From SIRX01 sp965213905 (GTDB taxonomy: Bacteria; Actinomycetota; Rubrobacteria; Rubrobacterales; Rubrobacteraceae), in the NCBI GenBank assembly GCA_965213905.1, contig OZ243922.1, positions 2,852,001 through 2,916,000 on the forward strand: DNA of 64,000 bases, read 5' to 3'. The position numbers and the translations under genes were made by a program. Below the pieces are notes generated by a model. It was not told the DNA's origin and did not search any database. It saw nothing but the letters and a program-made list of their open reading frames with translations. The stretch's first letter is position 1, and each line of letters starts with the position of its first letter. This document shows positions 24,864-33,087 of this stretch, in pieces.

Positions 24864-25061
24864 ATGGACGATAGTGCAATGCCTGATAGATACTGGACGG
24901 TAGAGGAACTGGGCCGATATCTAAACATTGGTCGTACCAAATGTTACGAACTTGTGCGCACGGGTGCAATACGGAGTGTGATGATTGGACGTGTTAGGCG
25001 TATTGATCCGCGCGACGTAGCGAAGTGGGTCGAACTACATAAGACCGGGCAGGGTAGATAA
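24864..25061 (+). CDS. Helix-turn-helix (excisionase/MerR-type) DNA-binding protein
   Basis: A 65-residue protein with the motif YWTVEELGRYLNIGRTKCYE followed by IRSVMIGRVRRIDPRDVAKW, the standard excisionase-family HTH plus wing. The ATG follows GGAAGGGG with five-base spacing; an upstream ATT/ATG-less extension to 24822 is open but poor. It is distinct from the Xis-like gene at 22.98 kb, so the element encodes two such proteins. It precedes the ATPase gene by 37 bases and probably regulates the backbone operon or aids replication. Confidence 0.85.
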   Translation: MDDSAMPDRYWTVEELGRYLNIGRTKCYELVRTGAIRSVMIGRVRRIDPRDVAKWVELHKTGQGR

Positions 25062-25098
25062 ATTCAATGAAAGTGCGTGTCGGACGGCGAGTAAATGT

Positions 25099-26664
25099 AT
25101 GAGTAAAAAGCTAACTCAAACTGAAATGCTTGTTTGCTATGCAGAGCAGGCAACGGAAATGTTTCACACGCCGGATAATGTAGCTTACGTAACCGTTGAG
25201 ATCGGCGGCCGGGCGGAGACATGGCCGGTAAGCGGAAAACAGTTTGTTCAGTTCTTGCGGTGGAAATTCTATACTGAACATGGCGGAGCTCCCAGTGAAC
25301 AGGCCCTGTCAGATGCCAGGGCAACTATCGCGGCGAAGGCGATGTTCGGTGGGCCGAAAAGAGAAGTCTTCGTTCGCGTCACACAGTACGGCGAGAACGC
25401 TATTTACCTCGACTTGGCTAACGAGCGTCGGGAAATCGTAGAGATTACGGCTTCTGGGTGGCGTGTTCTTCTTGGCACCGCAGTACCTGTGCGATTTATT
25501 CGCAGGCAAAACATGGCTGAGCTTCCCAAACCAAGGTCTGGTGGAGGCATTGCGGATCTGCGAAACCTCTTAAACGTCCGTACCGATGAAGACTTCATCT
25601 TGGTCGTATCCTGGATAATAGGCGCTCTGAGTGCGGTTGGTCCTTTCCCGATATTAGTGCTCCAGGGAGAGCAGGGAAGTGCGAAGAGTACCACTGTCCG
25701 AATTCTGCGCTCATTAATTGATCCAGCAATCGAACCTCTGCGCGCCCCGCCTCGGGACGAACGTGATCTGGCAATTGCTGCGCAGAATGGGTGGGTACTC
25801 GCCCTCGACAATATGAGCGGCGTCAAACACTGGTTGTCAGATACCCTCTGTCGGGTGGCGACTGGCGGGGGCATTACGACCCGACAGCTTTATTCTGATG
25901 ACCAGGAAACTATTTTCAGCATTAGAAGACCGATCGTGCTCAATGGCATCGATTCGATGAGTCAGGCGGGCGATCTTCGGGACCGGAGCATGATCGTGGA
26001 ACTCCCACCAATTCCACCGCAGAATAAACGCACAGAGCGTAAATTTTACCGTGAATTCGAAGCGATCCGCAGCTCCTTGCTGGGAGCACTGCTTGACGCC
26101 GTCAGTGCGGCCCTTCGAAACCGAAACAAGGTAGTGCTTGAGGAGGCTCCGCGGATGGCGGATTTTGCCACCTGGATTGTGGCTGCTGAGGAAGCCCTAC
26201 CATGGCGAACGGGAGCATTCTTAAAGGCTTATAACGAAAATCGCACAAACGAAAATGTGCTTTCTGTGCAAAGCGATCCGTTAGCAGTAGTCGTGCAAGA
26301 GTTCATGTTAGAGCGCGAGGAGTGGATCGGGACTGCGACGGAACTTTACGACGAGTTGTGCAATCTAGTGAGCCAGGAGATGCGGCGTTCCCGGGCCTGG
26401 CCTGGAGCCCCGAATGTTATGTCCGACCGGATGAAGAGGATAGCGCCTGCGCTGCGCGAGTCGGGTATTGGGTACGATGACGAACGCCTCTCCGGGGGTT
26501 CTCGCACACGCCAGAAGCGTTTGAAGAAACTAGCTGCATCGAACCGTCCCGATCGTCCCGGATTTCAGAAAAAGCCCGATGATACGGAACCAGGCCGGGA
26601 CGGTCGGGACAGCCGGGACGATAACCTACGACCGGATTCTGGAAGAGAAAGGTTCGTGATTTGA
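25099..26664 (+). CDS. AAA/SF3-type ATPase, plasmid-primase/helicase-like
   Basis: This 521-residue protein has Walker A GEQGSAKSTTVRIL (residues 190-203) and a Walker B-like WVLALDN (232-238), followed by a sensor-type block SIRRPIVLNGID. The arrangement resembles the D5/SF3-like ATPases found in actinobacterial integrative elements next to transfer genes. The N-terminal 180 residues are a mixed alpha/beta domain without primase metal motifs that I can see. The C-terminus is low-complexity with repeated Arg-Asp and Pro. Its stop overlaps the next TTG (TTGA). Likely function is element replication or DNA unwinding. Confidence 0.75.
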   Translation: MSKKLTQTEMLVCYAEQATEMFHTPDNVAYVTVEIGGRAETWPVSGKQFVQFLRWKFYTEHGGAPSEQALSDARATIAAKAMFGGPKREVFVRVTQYGENAIYLDLANERREIVEITASGWRVLLGTAVPVRFIRRQNMAELPKPRSGGGIADLRNLLNVRTDEDFILVVSWIIGALSAVGPFPILVLQGEQGSAKSTTVRILRSLIDPAIEPLRAPPRDERDLAIAAQNGWVLALDNMSGVKHWLSDTLCRVATGGGITTRQLYSDDQETIFSIRRPIVLNGIDSMSQAGDLRDRSMIVELPPIPPQNKRTERKFYREFEAIRSSLLGALLDAVSAALRNRNKVVLEEAPRMADFATWIVAAEEALPWRTGAFLKAYNENRTNENVLSVQSDPLAVVVQEFMLEREEWIGTATELYDELCNLVSQEMRRSRAWPGAPNVMSDRMKRIAPALRESGIGYDDERLSGGSRTRQKRLKKLAASNRPDRPGFQKKPDDTEPGRDGRDSRDDNLRPDSGRERFVI

Positions 26665-27044
26665 GCGCTCGGTCACTGTTGGCAAATCTACGCCAGCTTG
26701 GCGCCGAGATAGAGGCTGAGGGTGACCGATTACGTGTTGATGCACCAGCCGGGACGATAGGTGAGGAGCAACGCGCTCTTCTGGCGGGCAACAAGCAGGC
26801 GCTTATCAAACTTCTCAAGTGGGAGCAGCGGAAGCTCAGGGAGACTGATGGAGGAAGGCTAATTATCAGGTGGGTGGATGAGCGCGGTTGGATCTCTCTG
26901 CACGATCCGTCGAGTGGGGAATGGCACGAAGTAAGAGCATCAGAGTGTCTGCCGGGAGTCGTGCAAGCCGCAAATGCGAATCGGCGTCGTACGTATGAGG
27001 TCACAGCACCTTCCAAAGGCGATCAACGAAAAGAAAATACATGA
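26661..27044 (+). CDS. Small protein with TubC_N-like domain
   Basis: A 127-residue protein. Residues 1-48 (LLANLRQLGAEIEAEGDRLR, then APAGTIGEEQRALLAGNK and LIKLL) match the TubC N-terminal docking fold known from NRPS/PKS proteins and also seen as stand-alone or fused domains beside primase-like genes on mobile elements. The second half is a small domain with WISLHDPSSGEWHEV. It overlaps both neighbours (TTGA upstream, ATGA downstream), so it is translationally coupled to the ATPase and the TraG-like gene. It may dock one of those proteins; that is inference. Confidence 0.7.
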   Translation: MSARSLLANLRQLGAEIEAEGDRLRVDAPAGTIGEEQRALLAGNKQALIKLLKWEQRKLRETDGGRLIIRWVDERGWISLHDPSSGEWHEVRASECLPGVVQAANANRRRTYEVTAPSKGDQRKENT

Positions 27045-28702
27045 TAGGGGCCATGATGCTAATACTGACTAGAAGGGCGACGGCGTTTGTCGCTGTTCAG
27101 CCTACGGAGCATGGGCTATTCTACGACGTCGGCATGTGGTTGCATGATCACTGGTCCGAAATAGTGGCCTACATGGAGAATCCAGTCAACCTAATGCTCC
27201 TCGTGGTTGCCACACTTTCTGTCGCTGTGGCGGGCATATCGGCGACAAGGCTCGGCGCCTGGTGCTTGTACCAGGTCTCAAAAGCGCTCGACGCGCGGCC
27301 GGGAGTAATTACGGTGGGGTTCAGACGTGCGAGCTTATTAGACTTTGTTCTAAATCCACCAATTAGATTGTCATTCGTCGCTAGGTGCATGCACGTAGCG
27401 ATCATCGCACCTACAAGGCAGGGAAAGACCACGATCGTGGTGGGATGGGCCAAACAAGATCTCAAGGCGGGCCACACTGTATTCATTCTTCAGGTAGGTG
27501 GAGATCTCGGTAGCAAGGTCCGGCGGGTCGCCCGCGAACTCGGGGTGCCGGTAACATACTTTAATCCTCTCGCTAAAAGGGGACTCAATTGGAATCCATT
27601 GGCAACCGGACCCGGCAACGATGTAGAGCGCGTAGCCGAACAGGCTGCGGCAACGCTGGAAGCCATCTCGGTATCTTCTGATCCTTATTATCAGAGCGTA
27701 AACACCGGAATGTTGCGGCGCATGATCTTTGCGGCAGAGGCTTACGCGTGCAGCGTGGGCCGCGACTCGGACCTGCTTCTGGTCAAGAGATTTTTAGAGG
27801 ACCACGAGTACCTGCGGGAAGCTCTGCAGGTGGAACGAGTTGCCCTCGGACGACAGAAGGTCAACTTACCGAGCTTAGATCCGTCCACTTGCAGGTGGTT
27901 TGAGGACATCTATTTTGCGTGGAATGCAGAGCAGCGTCAGAAGAACATCAGCGGACTATATCTACTCCTAGACGAGATGTTAGGACGAAATGCTGTGGCC
28001 GCCGCCCTATCTACAGATACCGAGGAGAACACTATCGACCTAACGGATGCGCTGAGCCGTCCTGGATTGGTGCTCATCGACATCCCGGCGGCGAAGATCG
28101 GGGCGGTCCCGAGCCTCGCTCTGGGACTGTGGGTTCTACAACGATTCCAACTTGAGACTTTGGACCGGACGGGAATACATTCTCCAGTGGCCGCCTATTT
28201 TGACGAAATACATGCACTTCTTGGTGGTCCCGATACCCGGGCGGCGGACTCTTTCGCACAGTGGCTTCCGCAAGTCGGAAAGTTTCGGGTAGCAGTGCAT
28301 CTAGCGTACCAGGGCTTCTCAATGTTGCCATTGAAGCTGCGGCGTATCGTAGATAACAATGCCTCTAATAAGTTCGTGTCTGGCCGCTTGTCTGCGGAGG
28401 ATGCCCGCGCCGCCCAAGAGCTTCTCGGCACGGTTGAAGAAGAAGTGCAGGAGGTTCGCAGAACTCGCGCCTCGGCATTATCCGGTCCGGGGCAAGCGGT
28501 GGTCACCACGAAAACGGTCGAGAAATGGCGGTACTCAGTCGAGCAGATCAGGAAGCTTGGTCGCGGCACGTGGTTCTTCGTTAGCGCTGAGGACGGCAAC
28601 CTCAAAGATCCAGTAATCATTAGGACTCCGAAGTCTGAAAAGCGCCTACTAGAACGGTTGCGGCGGCGGTTGTTGACGGCTTGGAGACGACGGAGGAGGT
28701 GA
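27041..28702 (+). CDS. VirD4/TraG-like conjugation coupling ATPase
   Basis: This 553-residue protein has an N-terminal membrane span (about residues 48-68), Walker A IAPTRQGKTT (122-131), a conserved TYFNPLAKRGLNWNPL block typical of TraG/TraD proteins, and Walker B AYFDEIHALLGG with DEIH near residue 390. The C-terminal VSAEDGNLKDPV is near the end. Family members pump DNA through a conjugation pore. The ATG overlaps the preceding stop (ATGA). No other secretion-channel ATPase of the VirB4 type is visible in the element. Confidence 0.87.
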   Translation: MIGAMMLILTRRATAFVAVQPTEHGLFYDVGMWLHDHWSEIVAYMENPVNLMLLVVATLSVAVAGISATRLGAWCLYQVSKALDARPGVITVGFRRASLLDFVLNPPIRLSFVARCMHVAIIAPTRQGKTTIVVGWAKQDLKAGHTVFILQVGGDLGSKVRRVARELGVPVTYFNPLAKRGLNWNPLATGPGNDVERVAEQAAATLEAISVSSDPYYQSVNTGMLRRMIFAAEAYACSVGRDSDLLLVKRFLEDHEYLREALQVERVALGRQKVNLPSLDPSTCRWFEDIYFAWNAEQRQKNISGLYLLLDEMLGRNAVAAALSTDTEENTIDLTDALSRPGLVLIDIPAAKIGAVPSLALGLWVLQRFQLETLDRTGIHSPVAAYFDEIHALLGGPDTRAADSFAQWLPQVGKFRVAVHLAYQGFSMLPLKLRRIVDNNASNKFVSGRLSAEDARAAQELLGTVEEEVQEVRRTRASALSGPGQAVVTTKTVEKWRYSVEQIRKLGRGTWFFVSAEDGNLKDPVIIRTPKSEKRLLERLRRRLLTAWRRRRR

Positions 28703-28792
28703 TCCATGAAAGCGACTTGAGGTAGCACTGAGTATGTACGGGAACAGGTTCCCCAGTATGGGGGCGAGGAAACAAAGTGAAAGGAGCAATAC

Positions 28793-29950
28793 GTGTACAA
28801 CCAAACGATTAACGGCGCGCTGGCTGCGGAGAATATCGTGGACCGACTGAACGAGCAAGAACGTACGCTGAGGTGGAGGAAAGTAGACCTCGGAAAGGAA
28901 AAGGAAGAGCTGATTCGGTCCGCAGACCACTTCAGCGACGCAGGGACCAACATACTGAAGAATTATTACGATATCGCCAACACGATCGTGATCGACGATA
29001 ATGAAAAGTACCGTTACGTAGTCGCTCGCGAGGTCTTCTCTTCAGAGCCAGCTTCACACAGGAGAAGATTCCGAAAGTGGATCGGGAGCATACCAATCCG
29101 CCTATACAGACAGTGGCGCGTGAGGGGAGAAGAATCTTCGACGCTCATACCGTCGGGACGAACAAAGGCCTCCTACCAGTCAGTGAACGGAGTGTGGATC
29201 GAGTACGACAGGAAGCTCCAGTTCGAAGCGTGTGGATGGCGTGAGTTCTCTTCGTGGTTAAGAGCCTTTCCCTGGCGGAGCTGGCAAGAGAAGGCTACAA
29301 GCAGATGGTACATTGTGGGTTCTGTCCTTAGATACTACGTAGCTCCGAATTTCTATGAGCTGATGAACCACGACGATTATATAGGATATCTTCGGGACCA
29401 TTACCCGCCGCACCCATCAGGTGATTCCGAGGAGACCATAGACTTAAATGTCTACACTGGGCACGTTTTCTTCAACAACCCAACTCATGCCGTGGCATAC
29501 GCTGAGAACTTCAAGCGGACCATGCACGAACTCGGAGTGCTCTGCTCGCCAGTAGTGGGAATCGGTGGTTATACGGATCGACGTCGCCACGCAGGAGCCG
29601 AGCCCATGAGTGGAGAGAGCGAACGAGCGTACGAGGGCTTTCCTCAACTAGAGGAGTTTAAACAGCAGGGGCTGATCTTTGACCTGGCTACCCTGGAGCA
29701 TAGGAAACAGAGAAGCGCAGAGCTAGAGAGGAGGCTCGGAGATCCGAATATTCCCGACCGACGGAAGCCGGCGATAAGGCGCGCACTCCAAGAGGAACGA
29801 GAATCCGAGCGCGTCGCACTCGACAACCTGAAAGGCCGGACCTGGGAAGAGATCTACGGACTTGCTTTGGACCTAGCACGGGAGCGAGACGAGATATCCG
29901 AGGCCAAGAGACACGCCGAACATCTTCTCGAACTGGTTCGAGAGACCTAA
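28793..29950 (+). CDS. Unknown 385-residue element protein
   Basis: I do not recognise this protein. It is soluble, Tyr/Trp/Arg-rich in the centre (RWYIVGSVLRYYVAPNFYEL) and ends in a long charged coiled-coil region (about residues 280-385) with dense Glu/Arg. A GAAAGGAG ribosome site precedes the GTG. It lies 90 bases after the TraG-like gene and before a two-span membrane protein and the replication-relaxation gene, so a role in DNA transfer or as an unusual relaxosome protein is possible. Confidence 0.7.
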   Translation: MYNQTINGALAAENIVDRLNEQERTLRWRKVDLGKEKEELIRSADHFSDAGTNILKNYYDIANTIVIDDNEKYRYVVAREVFSSEPASHRRRFRKWIGSIPIRLYRQWRVRGEESSTLIPSGRTKASYQSVNGVWIEYDRKLQFEACGWREFSSWLRAFPWRSWQEKATSRWYIVGSVLRYYVAPNFYELMNHDDYIGYLRDHYPPHPSGDSEETIDLNVYTGHVFFNNPTHAVAYAENFKRTMHELGVLCSPVVGIGGYTDRRRHAGAEPMSGESERAYEGFPQLEEFKQQGLIFDLATLEHRKQRSAELERRLGDPNIPDRRKPAIRRALQEERESERVALDNLKGRTWEEIYGLALDLARERDEISEAKRHAEHLLELVRET

Positions 29951-29997
29951 GCCTGTAGGGAAGCTTCGTTGAACATCGAGAAGAGTAGAAGGATAGT

Positions 29998-30564
29998 GTG
30001 TTGAACGAGCCCACCTCAGACCGTCGTGCCGAGCGACGCCATAATGGCCTTGCGAACGAACAACTGCGGGGCGCTGATCCAAGCACCCCGCGTACCCTCG
30101 ATGATGAGCAGGCCACCCGTGGTTCAGAACCAAGCCATCAGCCTGTGCCGGAGCCGAAGGAGTACGAGGGTTCGGTTAGCTTACGGGGAGAGGGTAGGAA
30201 GCAAAGTAGCCAGGAAAGGCATTGCTCGACCGAAACTACTTCCAGCAGCCGACCGATCTCTGATGAGGGCGCATGTGCATTACAATCTCCAGACTCGGAC
30301 TTGCGGACGCGCCTACCTTCAGAGAATCTCTTCACTTTGGGGGAACTGTTGTTGGCGGTCGTCACGACGATAGCGACATTTCTAGCTCTGCGATGGATTC
30401 TGAATGTATTCGCAGGAGGGGCGACGCTGCATCAAACTATAGTCACCTATCAGCCCCTCTTCTCTCTCACGGTCGGGCTGGGAGTCGGGATGTATCTGTT
30501 GATCGCGAGAAGAACGAAAAGACTAAATCGAGCAAAGCACCTACGAGGAGAGCTGCCAACTTGA
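29998..30564 (+). CDS. Two-span membrane protein of the element backbone
   Basis: The first 105 residues are hydrophilic, Ser/Glu/Arg-rich and probably disordered; two transmembrane helices follow (about 112-137 and 150-168) with a short basic tail. A GAAGGATA ribosome-like site precedes GTG-TTG starts. The stop overlaps the TTG of the replication-relaxation gene. The topology suits a membrane partner of the TraG-like ATPase. No family recognised. Confidence 0.65.
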   Translation: MLNEPTSDRRAERRHNGLANEQLRGADPSTPRTLDDEQATRGSEPSHQPVPEPKEYEGSVSLRGEGRKQSSQERHCSTETTSSSRPISDEGACALQSPDSDLRTRLPSENLFTLGELLLAVVTTIATFLALRWILNVFAGGATLHQTIVTYQPLFSLTVGLGVGMYLLIARRTKRLNRAKHLRGELPT

Positions 30565-31370
30565 GAAAAGTGGGTCAGGCTAACAATGCAGGCGTAAGAC
30601 TTCAACCGCGGGATTGGGAAGTAGCGGGGCACCTTCAGAGCACTCGTGCGCTTTCTACGCAACAGATCGCCGCTCTTTGTTTTGAGGGGCGCTTTCATGC
30701 CGCCCAGGCAAGGCTGTACTTATTGAGGAAAAAAGGCTTCCTAAAAAACTCGACCGGTCATGGTACGGCCGGCTGCGTCTGGGAACTGGCAAGGAAGACT
30801 TTCTTTACGCTCGTGGGTTATGACCGCTCGCACAAGTACCCTAGACCCCTCGGACCTTTCCAAGTCGAGCATCTGATCGCTGCCAACGATCTCTATGTCA
30901 CCCTGTTCCACTGCTTGCAGTACATCGCGGGCGTCTACGAAGGGGACTGGGCGTGGACGGGAGAGCCCCGGTGCCATCGAGAGTATGTCATGGGGGAGGG
31001 AAGCGACATGACGCGCTATGTGCTCAAACCCGATGTGGAAATTGAGATATTCGAGCACCTGTATCTCATCGAGCGGCAGACAACGCGAGCAAAGGAGCGA
31101 CCAGAGAAGCTCCACGATAAAACCTTCGGCTACCATCGCTTTGCCAACTCACCCGAGCGCAAGAGCGACCCCCGCAAGATGATACTGTTGTGGGCCTGCG
31201 ACGAGGAGCGGGACGCCCGCACGGCACTGGAAGCTCGGGGGGGCCATCCCACTAAAAGTCCGCGCAAACTCGGTATGAGGAGCTTCCATACGGAGAGGAT
31301 GTCCGTACAGTCTGGCAGCCCGCACGCGGTGGCGAACTTCATTTGTGGGGAAGCGAGGAGGCTGTCTTAG
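30561..31370 (+). CDS. Replication-relaxation family protein
   Basis: A 269-residue protein. The N-terminal winged helix QPRDWEVAGHLQSTRALSTQ with QIAALCF and ARLYLLRKKGFL is the hallmark of the replication-relaxation family of plasmids and integrative elements; the second half carries a restriction-fold-like region (YLIERQTTRAKERPEKLHDK). The TTG start overlaps the upstream stop and follows GAGGAG; the frame is open further upstream to 30273 but only as an overlap with the membrane-protein gene. Its presence supports autonomous replication or mobilisation of the excised element. Confidence 0.82.
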   Translation: MRKVGQANNAGVRLQPRDWEVAGHLQSTRALSTQQIAALCFEGRFHAAQARLYLLRKKGFLKNSTGHGTAGCVWELARKTFFTLVGYDRSHKYPRPLGPFQVEHLIAANDLYVTLFHCLQYIAGVYEGDWAWTGEPRCHREYVMGEGSDMTRYVLKPDVEIEIFEHLYLIERQTTRAKERPEKLHDKTFGYHRFANSPERKSDPRKMILLWACDEERDARTALEARGGHPTKSPRKLGMRSFHTERMSVQSGSPHAVANFICGEARRLS

Positions 31371-32012
31371 CGACTGGCTGCAAACCCCAGAATCACGCCC
31401 GAAACTCTCCAGAAATATTCCAGAATCAGATTTCGGGTTTCGTGGCACAGCTTGCGGGCCAAACGAACAACACAATCCGGCTTATTTAAGATAAATACGA
31501 CCAATCAGTCACAGTGCGCAGTGGCAGTAGAGAATCTTCGGAAGAGAGTCGAAATAAGTTTAGGTTACGCCATCAAGAGCAAGATGGACGATTCAGGAGC
31601 CACGATAGCCGTACCCATCTAATGTCTAGCAGGCCCTTTCGTTACACCCGTTATTGTAATCAGCACCCCATATCCAAACTAGAATAACTGGGTGCAGCTT
31701 GCGAACCAGAGGTATTACGTCGAGCAGCACGACATAGGGGTAGGTGATGAAAGGCCTATCCGATCCAATGCTCCTTATAATTCTGGCTGTCCCAATTGCG
31801 ACTACCGAACCGTCTTGGCAAGCCCGCGCACCCACCCCGCCGGCGGCTTGAGGCCGCCCGCAAGGGGCCGCTACAGCTTCGCTTCCGCGACCGTCGGGGA
31901 CCCCGGGCTGCGCTATGTCGGCGCCAAATGGCTGCAGGCGCGAATCGGCGGGTCGGGCCGCAGACCGACGCTGACGGTCGGCCCCCGGCCCTTTGTTTAT
32001 CTTCTGAAGTGA
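31371..32012. other. Non-coding junction region with GC-rich inverted repeats
   Basis: I find no supported gene in these 642 bases. The first 430 bases are AT-richer. The part from 31815 is very GC-rich and dense in complementary segments: CAAGGGGCC (31861) with GGCCCTTTG (31987), GACCGTC (31889) with GACGGTC (31973), and GGCGGC/GCCGCC at 31842-31857. The region ends abruptly where the hsdM fragment begins, so it probably records an insertion or deletion that removed most of hsdM. Confidence 0.45.
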
Positions 32013-32429
32013 GCGATACTCCGTAGTGCCCGCCGCGAAGAGGTGCTCTTTATAGACGCCCGCAAGCGCGGCGAGATGGAGGATCGTACTCACCGCAGAC
32101 TCACCGAGAATGACATGAAGGATATTGCCGACACCTACCACGCCTGGCGCGGCGAGGACGACACGATAGCTCGGGTGGGCGAGTACGAAGATGTACCCGG
32201 CTTCTGCAAGTCGGCGCCGCTTGAAGAGATCCGCAAGCACGGCCACGTCCTCACGCCGGGCCGCTACGTTGGCGCCGAGGCTCCAGAGGAAGACACCGAG
32301 CCGTTCGAGGAGAAGATGCGGCGGCTCGCCGCGACGCTGGACGAGCAGTTCGCCGAATCGGCGAGGCTGGAGAAGGAGATTCGCGCGAACCTGCGGAGCG
32401 TGGGCTACCATGTCGGGGAGGAGGATTGA
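32013..32429 (+). pseudogene. hsdM: Type I DNA methyltransferase HsdM, 3' fragment
   Basis: The frame encodes only the C-terminal part of HsdM: EEVLFIDARKRG, THRRLTENDMKDIADTYHAW and YEDVPGFCKSAPLEEIRKHG are standard there, ending in the C-terminal helices that bind HsdS. The methyltransferase catalytic domain (NPPF motif and SAM site) is absent and the upstream frame hits a stop at 32010. A GTG at 32043 could still start a 128-residue peptide. The remnant sits directly before the toxin/antitoxin pair and hsdS, so the original operon order hsdM-...-hsdS-...-hsdR is preserved. Confidence 0.88.
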
Positions 32430-32432
32430 GCG

Positions 32433-32744
32433 GTGACGGAGTTGATCGAGTCGAAGAGGTCCGAGCTGCGGGCGTTGTGCGAACGCTACAACGTCGAGCG
32501 CCTGGCCCTGTTCGGCTCCGCGCTCCGGGACGACTTCGATTCCGGCAACAGCGACCTGGACTTCGCCGTGGAGTTCCAGCCCATGATCCCTCACGAGCAC
32601 GCAGAGGCATACTTCGGGTTGCTGGAAGATCTGGAGAGCCTGTTCGCGCGAAGGGTGGATCTGGTGGAGATCGGGGCCGTCCGCAACCCATACCTTCGCC
32701 GGGAGATCGAGGCCGGTCAAGAGACCCTGTATGCCGCGGCGTAA
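32433..32744 (+). CDS. mntA: MntA-type nucleotidyltransferase antitoxin
   Basis: Minimal nucleotidyltransferase of 103 residues with LALFGSALRDDFDSGNSDLD (the GS...DxD motif) and a third carboxylate in RRVDLVEI. MntA proteins neutralise HepT by adding AMP to its active-site tyrosine. The GTG follows GGGGAGGAGG, and its end overlaps the hepT start by 14 bases, the usual coupling of this pair. Confidence 0.9.
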   Translation: MTELIESKRSELRALCERYNVERLALFGSALRDDFDSGNSDLDFAVEFQPMIPHEHAEAYFGLLEDLESLFARRVDLVEIGAVRNPYLRREIEAGQETLYAAA

Positions 32745-33087
32745 CCGGGAAGCCTACCTGTGGGATATTGCCGATTCCTGCCGGGCCATCTTGGAGTACG
32801 TGCAGAATAACGAGCTCTCGGGCTTCGAGCAGAATCGGATGCTCCGCCGGGCCGTCGAGCGGGAGCTTTCGATAGTGGGTGAAGCTGTGAGCCAAGCCAC
32901 GCGCCACTTCCCCGAGCTTGAGGAACCTATCGGCTCCGCGAGGCAGATCGTCGGCTTCCGCAACCGCATCATCCACGAGTACGCAGAGGTAGACACCGAG
33001 ATCGTCTGGGCCATCGTCCAGAACGAAGTCCCTCGGCTGCTCGAAAAGTCTGAGGCGATACTGAAGGAGTCAGATCATGGCGGGTGA
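32731..33087 (+). CDS. hepT: HepT-type HEPN ribonuclease toxin
   Basis: All-alpha HEPN protein of 118 residues with the RX4HXY active-site motif in GFRNRIIHEYAEVD; the tyrosine is the AMPylation target of MntA. It overlaps mntA upstream and the hsdS start downstream by 11 bases, so toxin, antitoxin and specificity subunit form one coupled transcript. The likely function is RNA cleavage that halts growth when the restriction locus or phage infection disturbs the antitoxin. Confidence 0.9.
   Translation: MPRRNREAYLWDIADSCRAILEYVQNNELSGFEQNRMLRRAVERELSIVGEAVSQATRHFPELEEPIGSARQIVGFRNRIIHEYAEVDTEIVWAIVQNEVPRLLEKSEAILKESDHGG

Noticed and set aside
30273..30560. N-terminal extension of the replication-relaxation gene
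   Set aside because: It fully overlaps the two-span membrane-protein gene; the TTG at 30561 with GAGGAG fits the conserved start.
31626..32720. Long leftward open frame (364 codons) antisense to the hsdM fragment and mntA
   Set aside because: It runs through the non-coding junction and is antisense to clear HsdM and MntA coding sequence; no ribosome site or recognisable domain.
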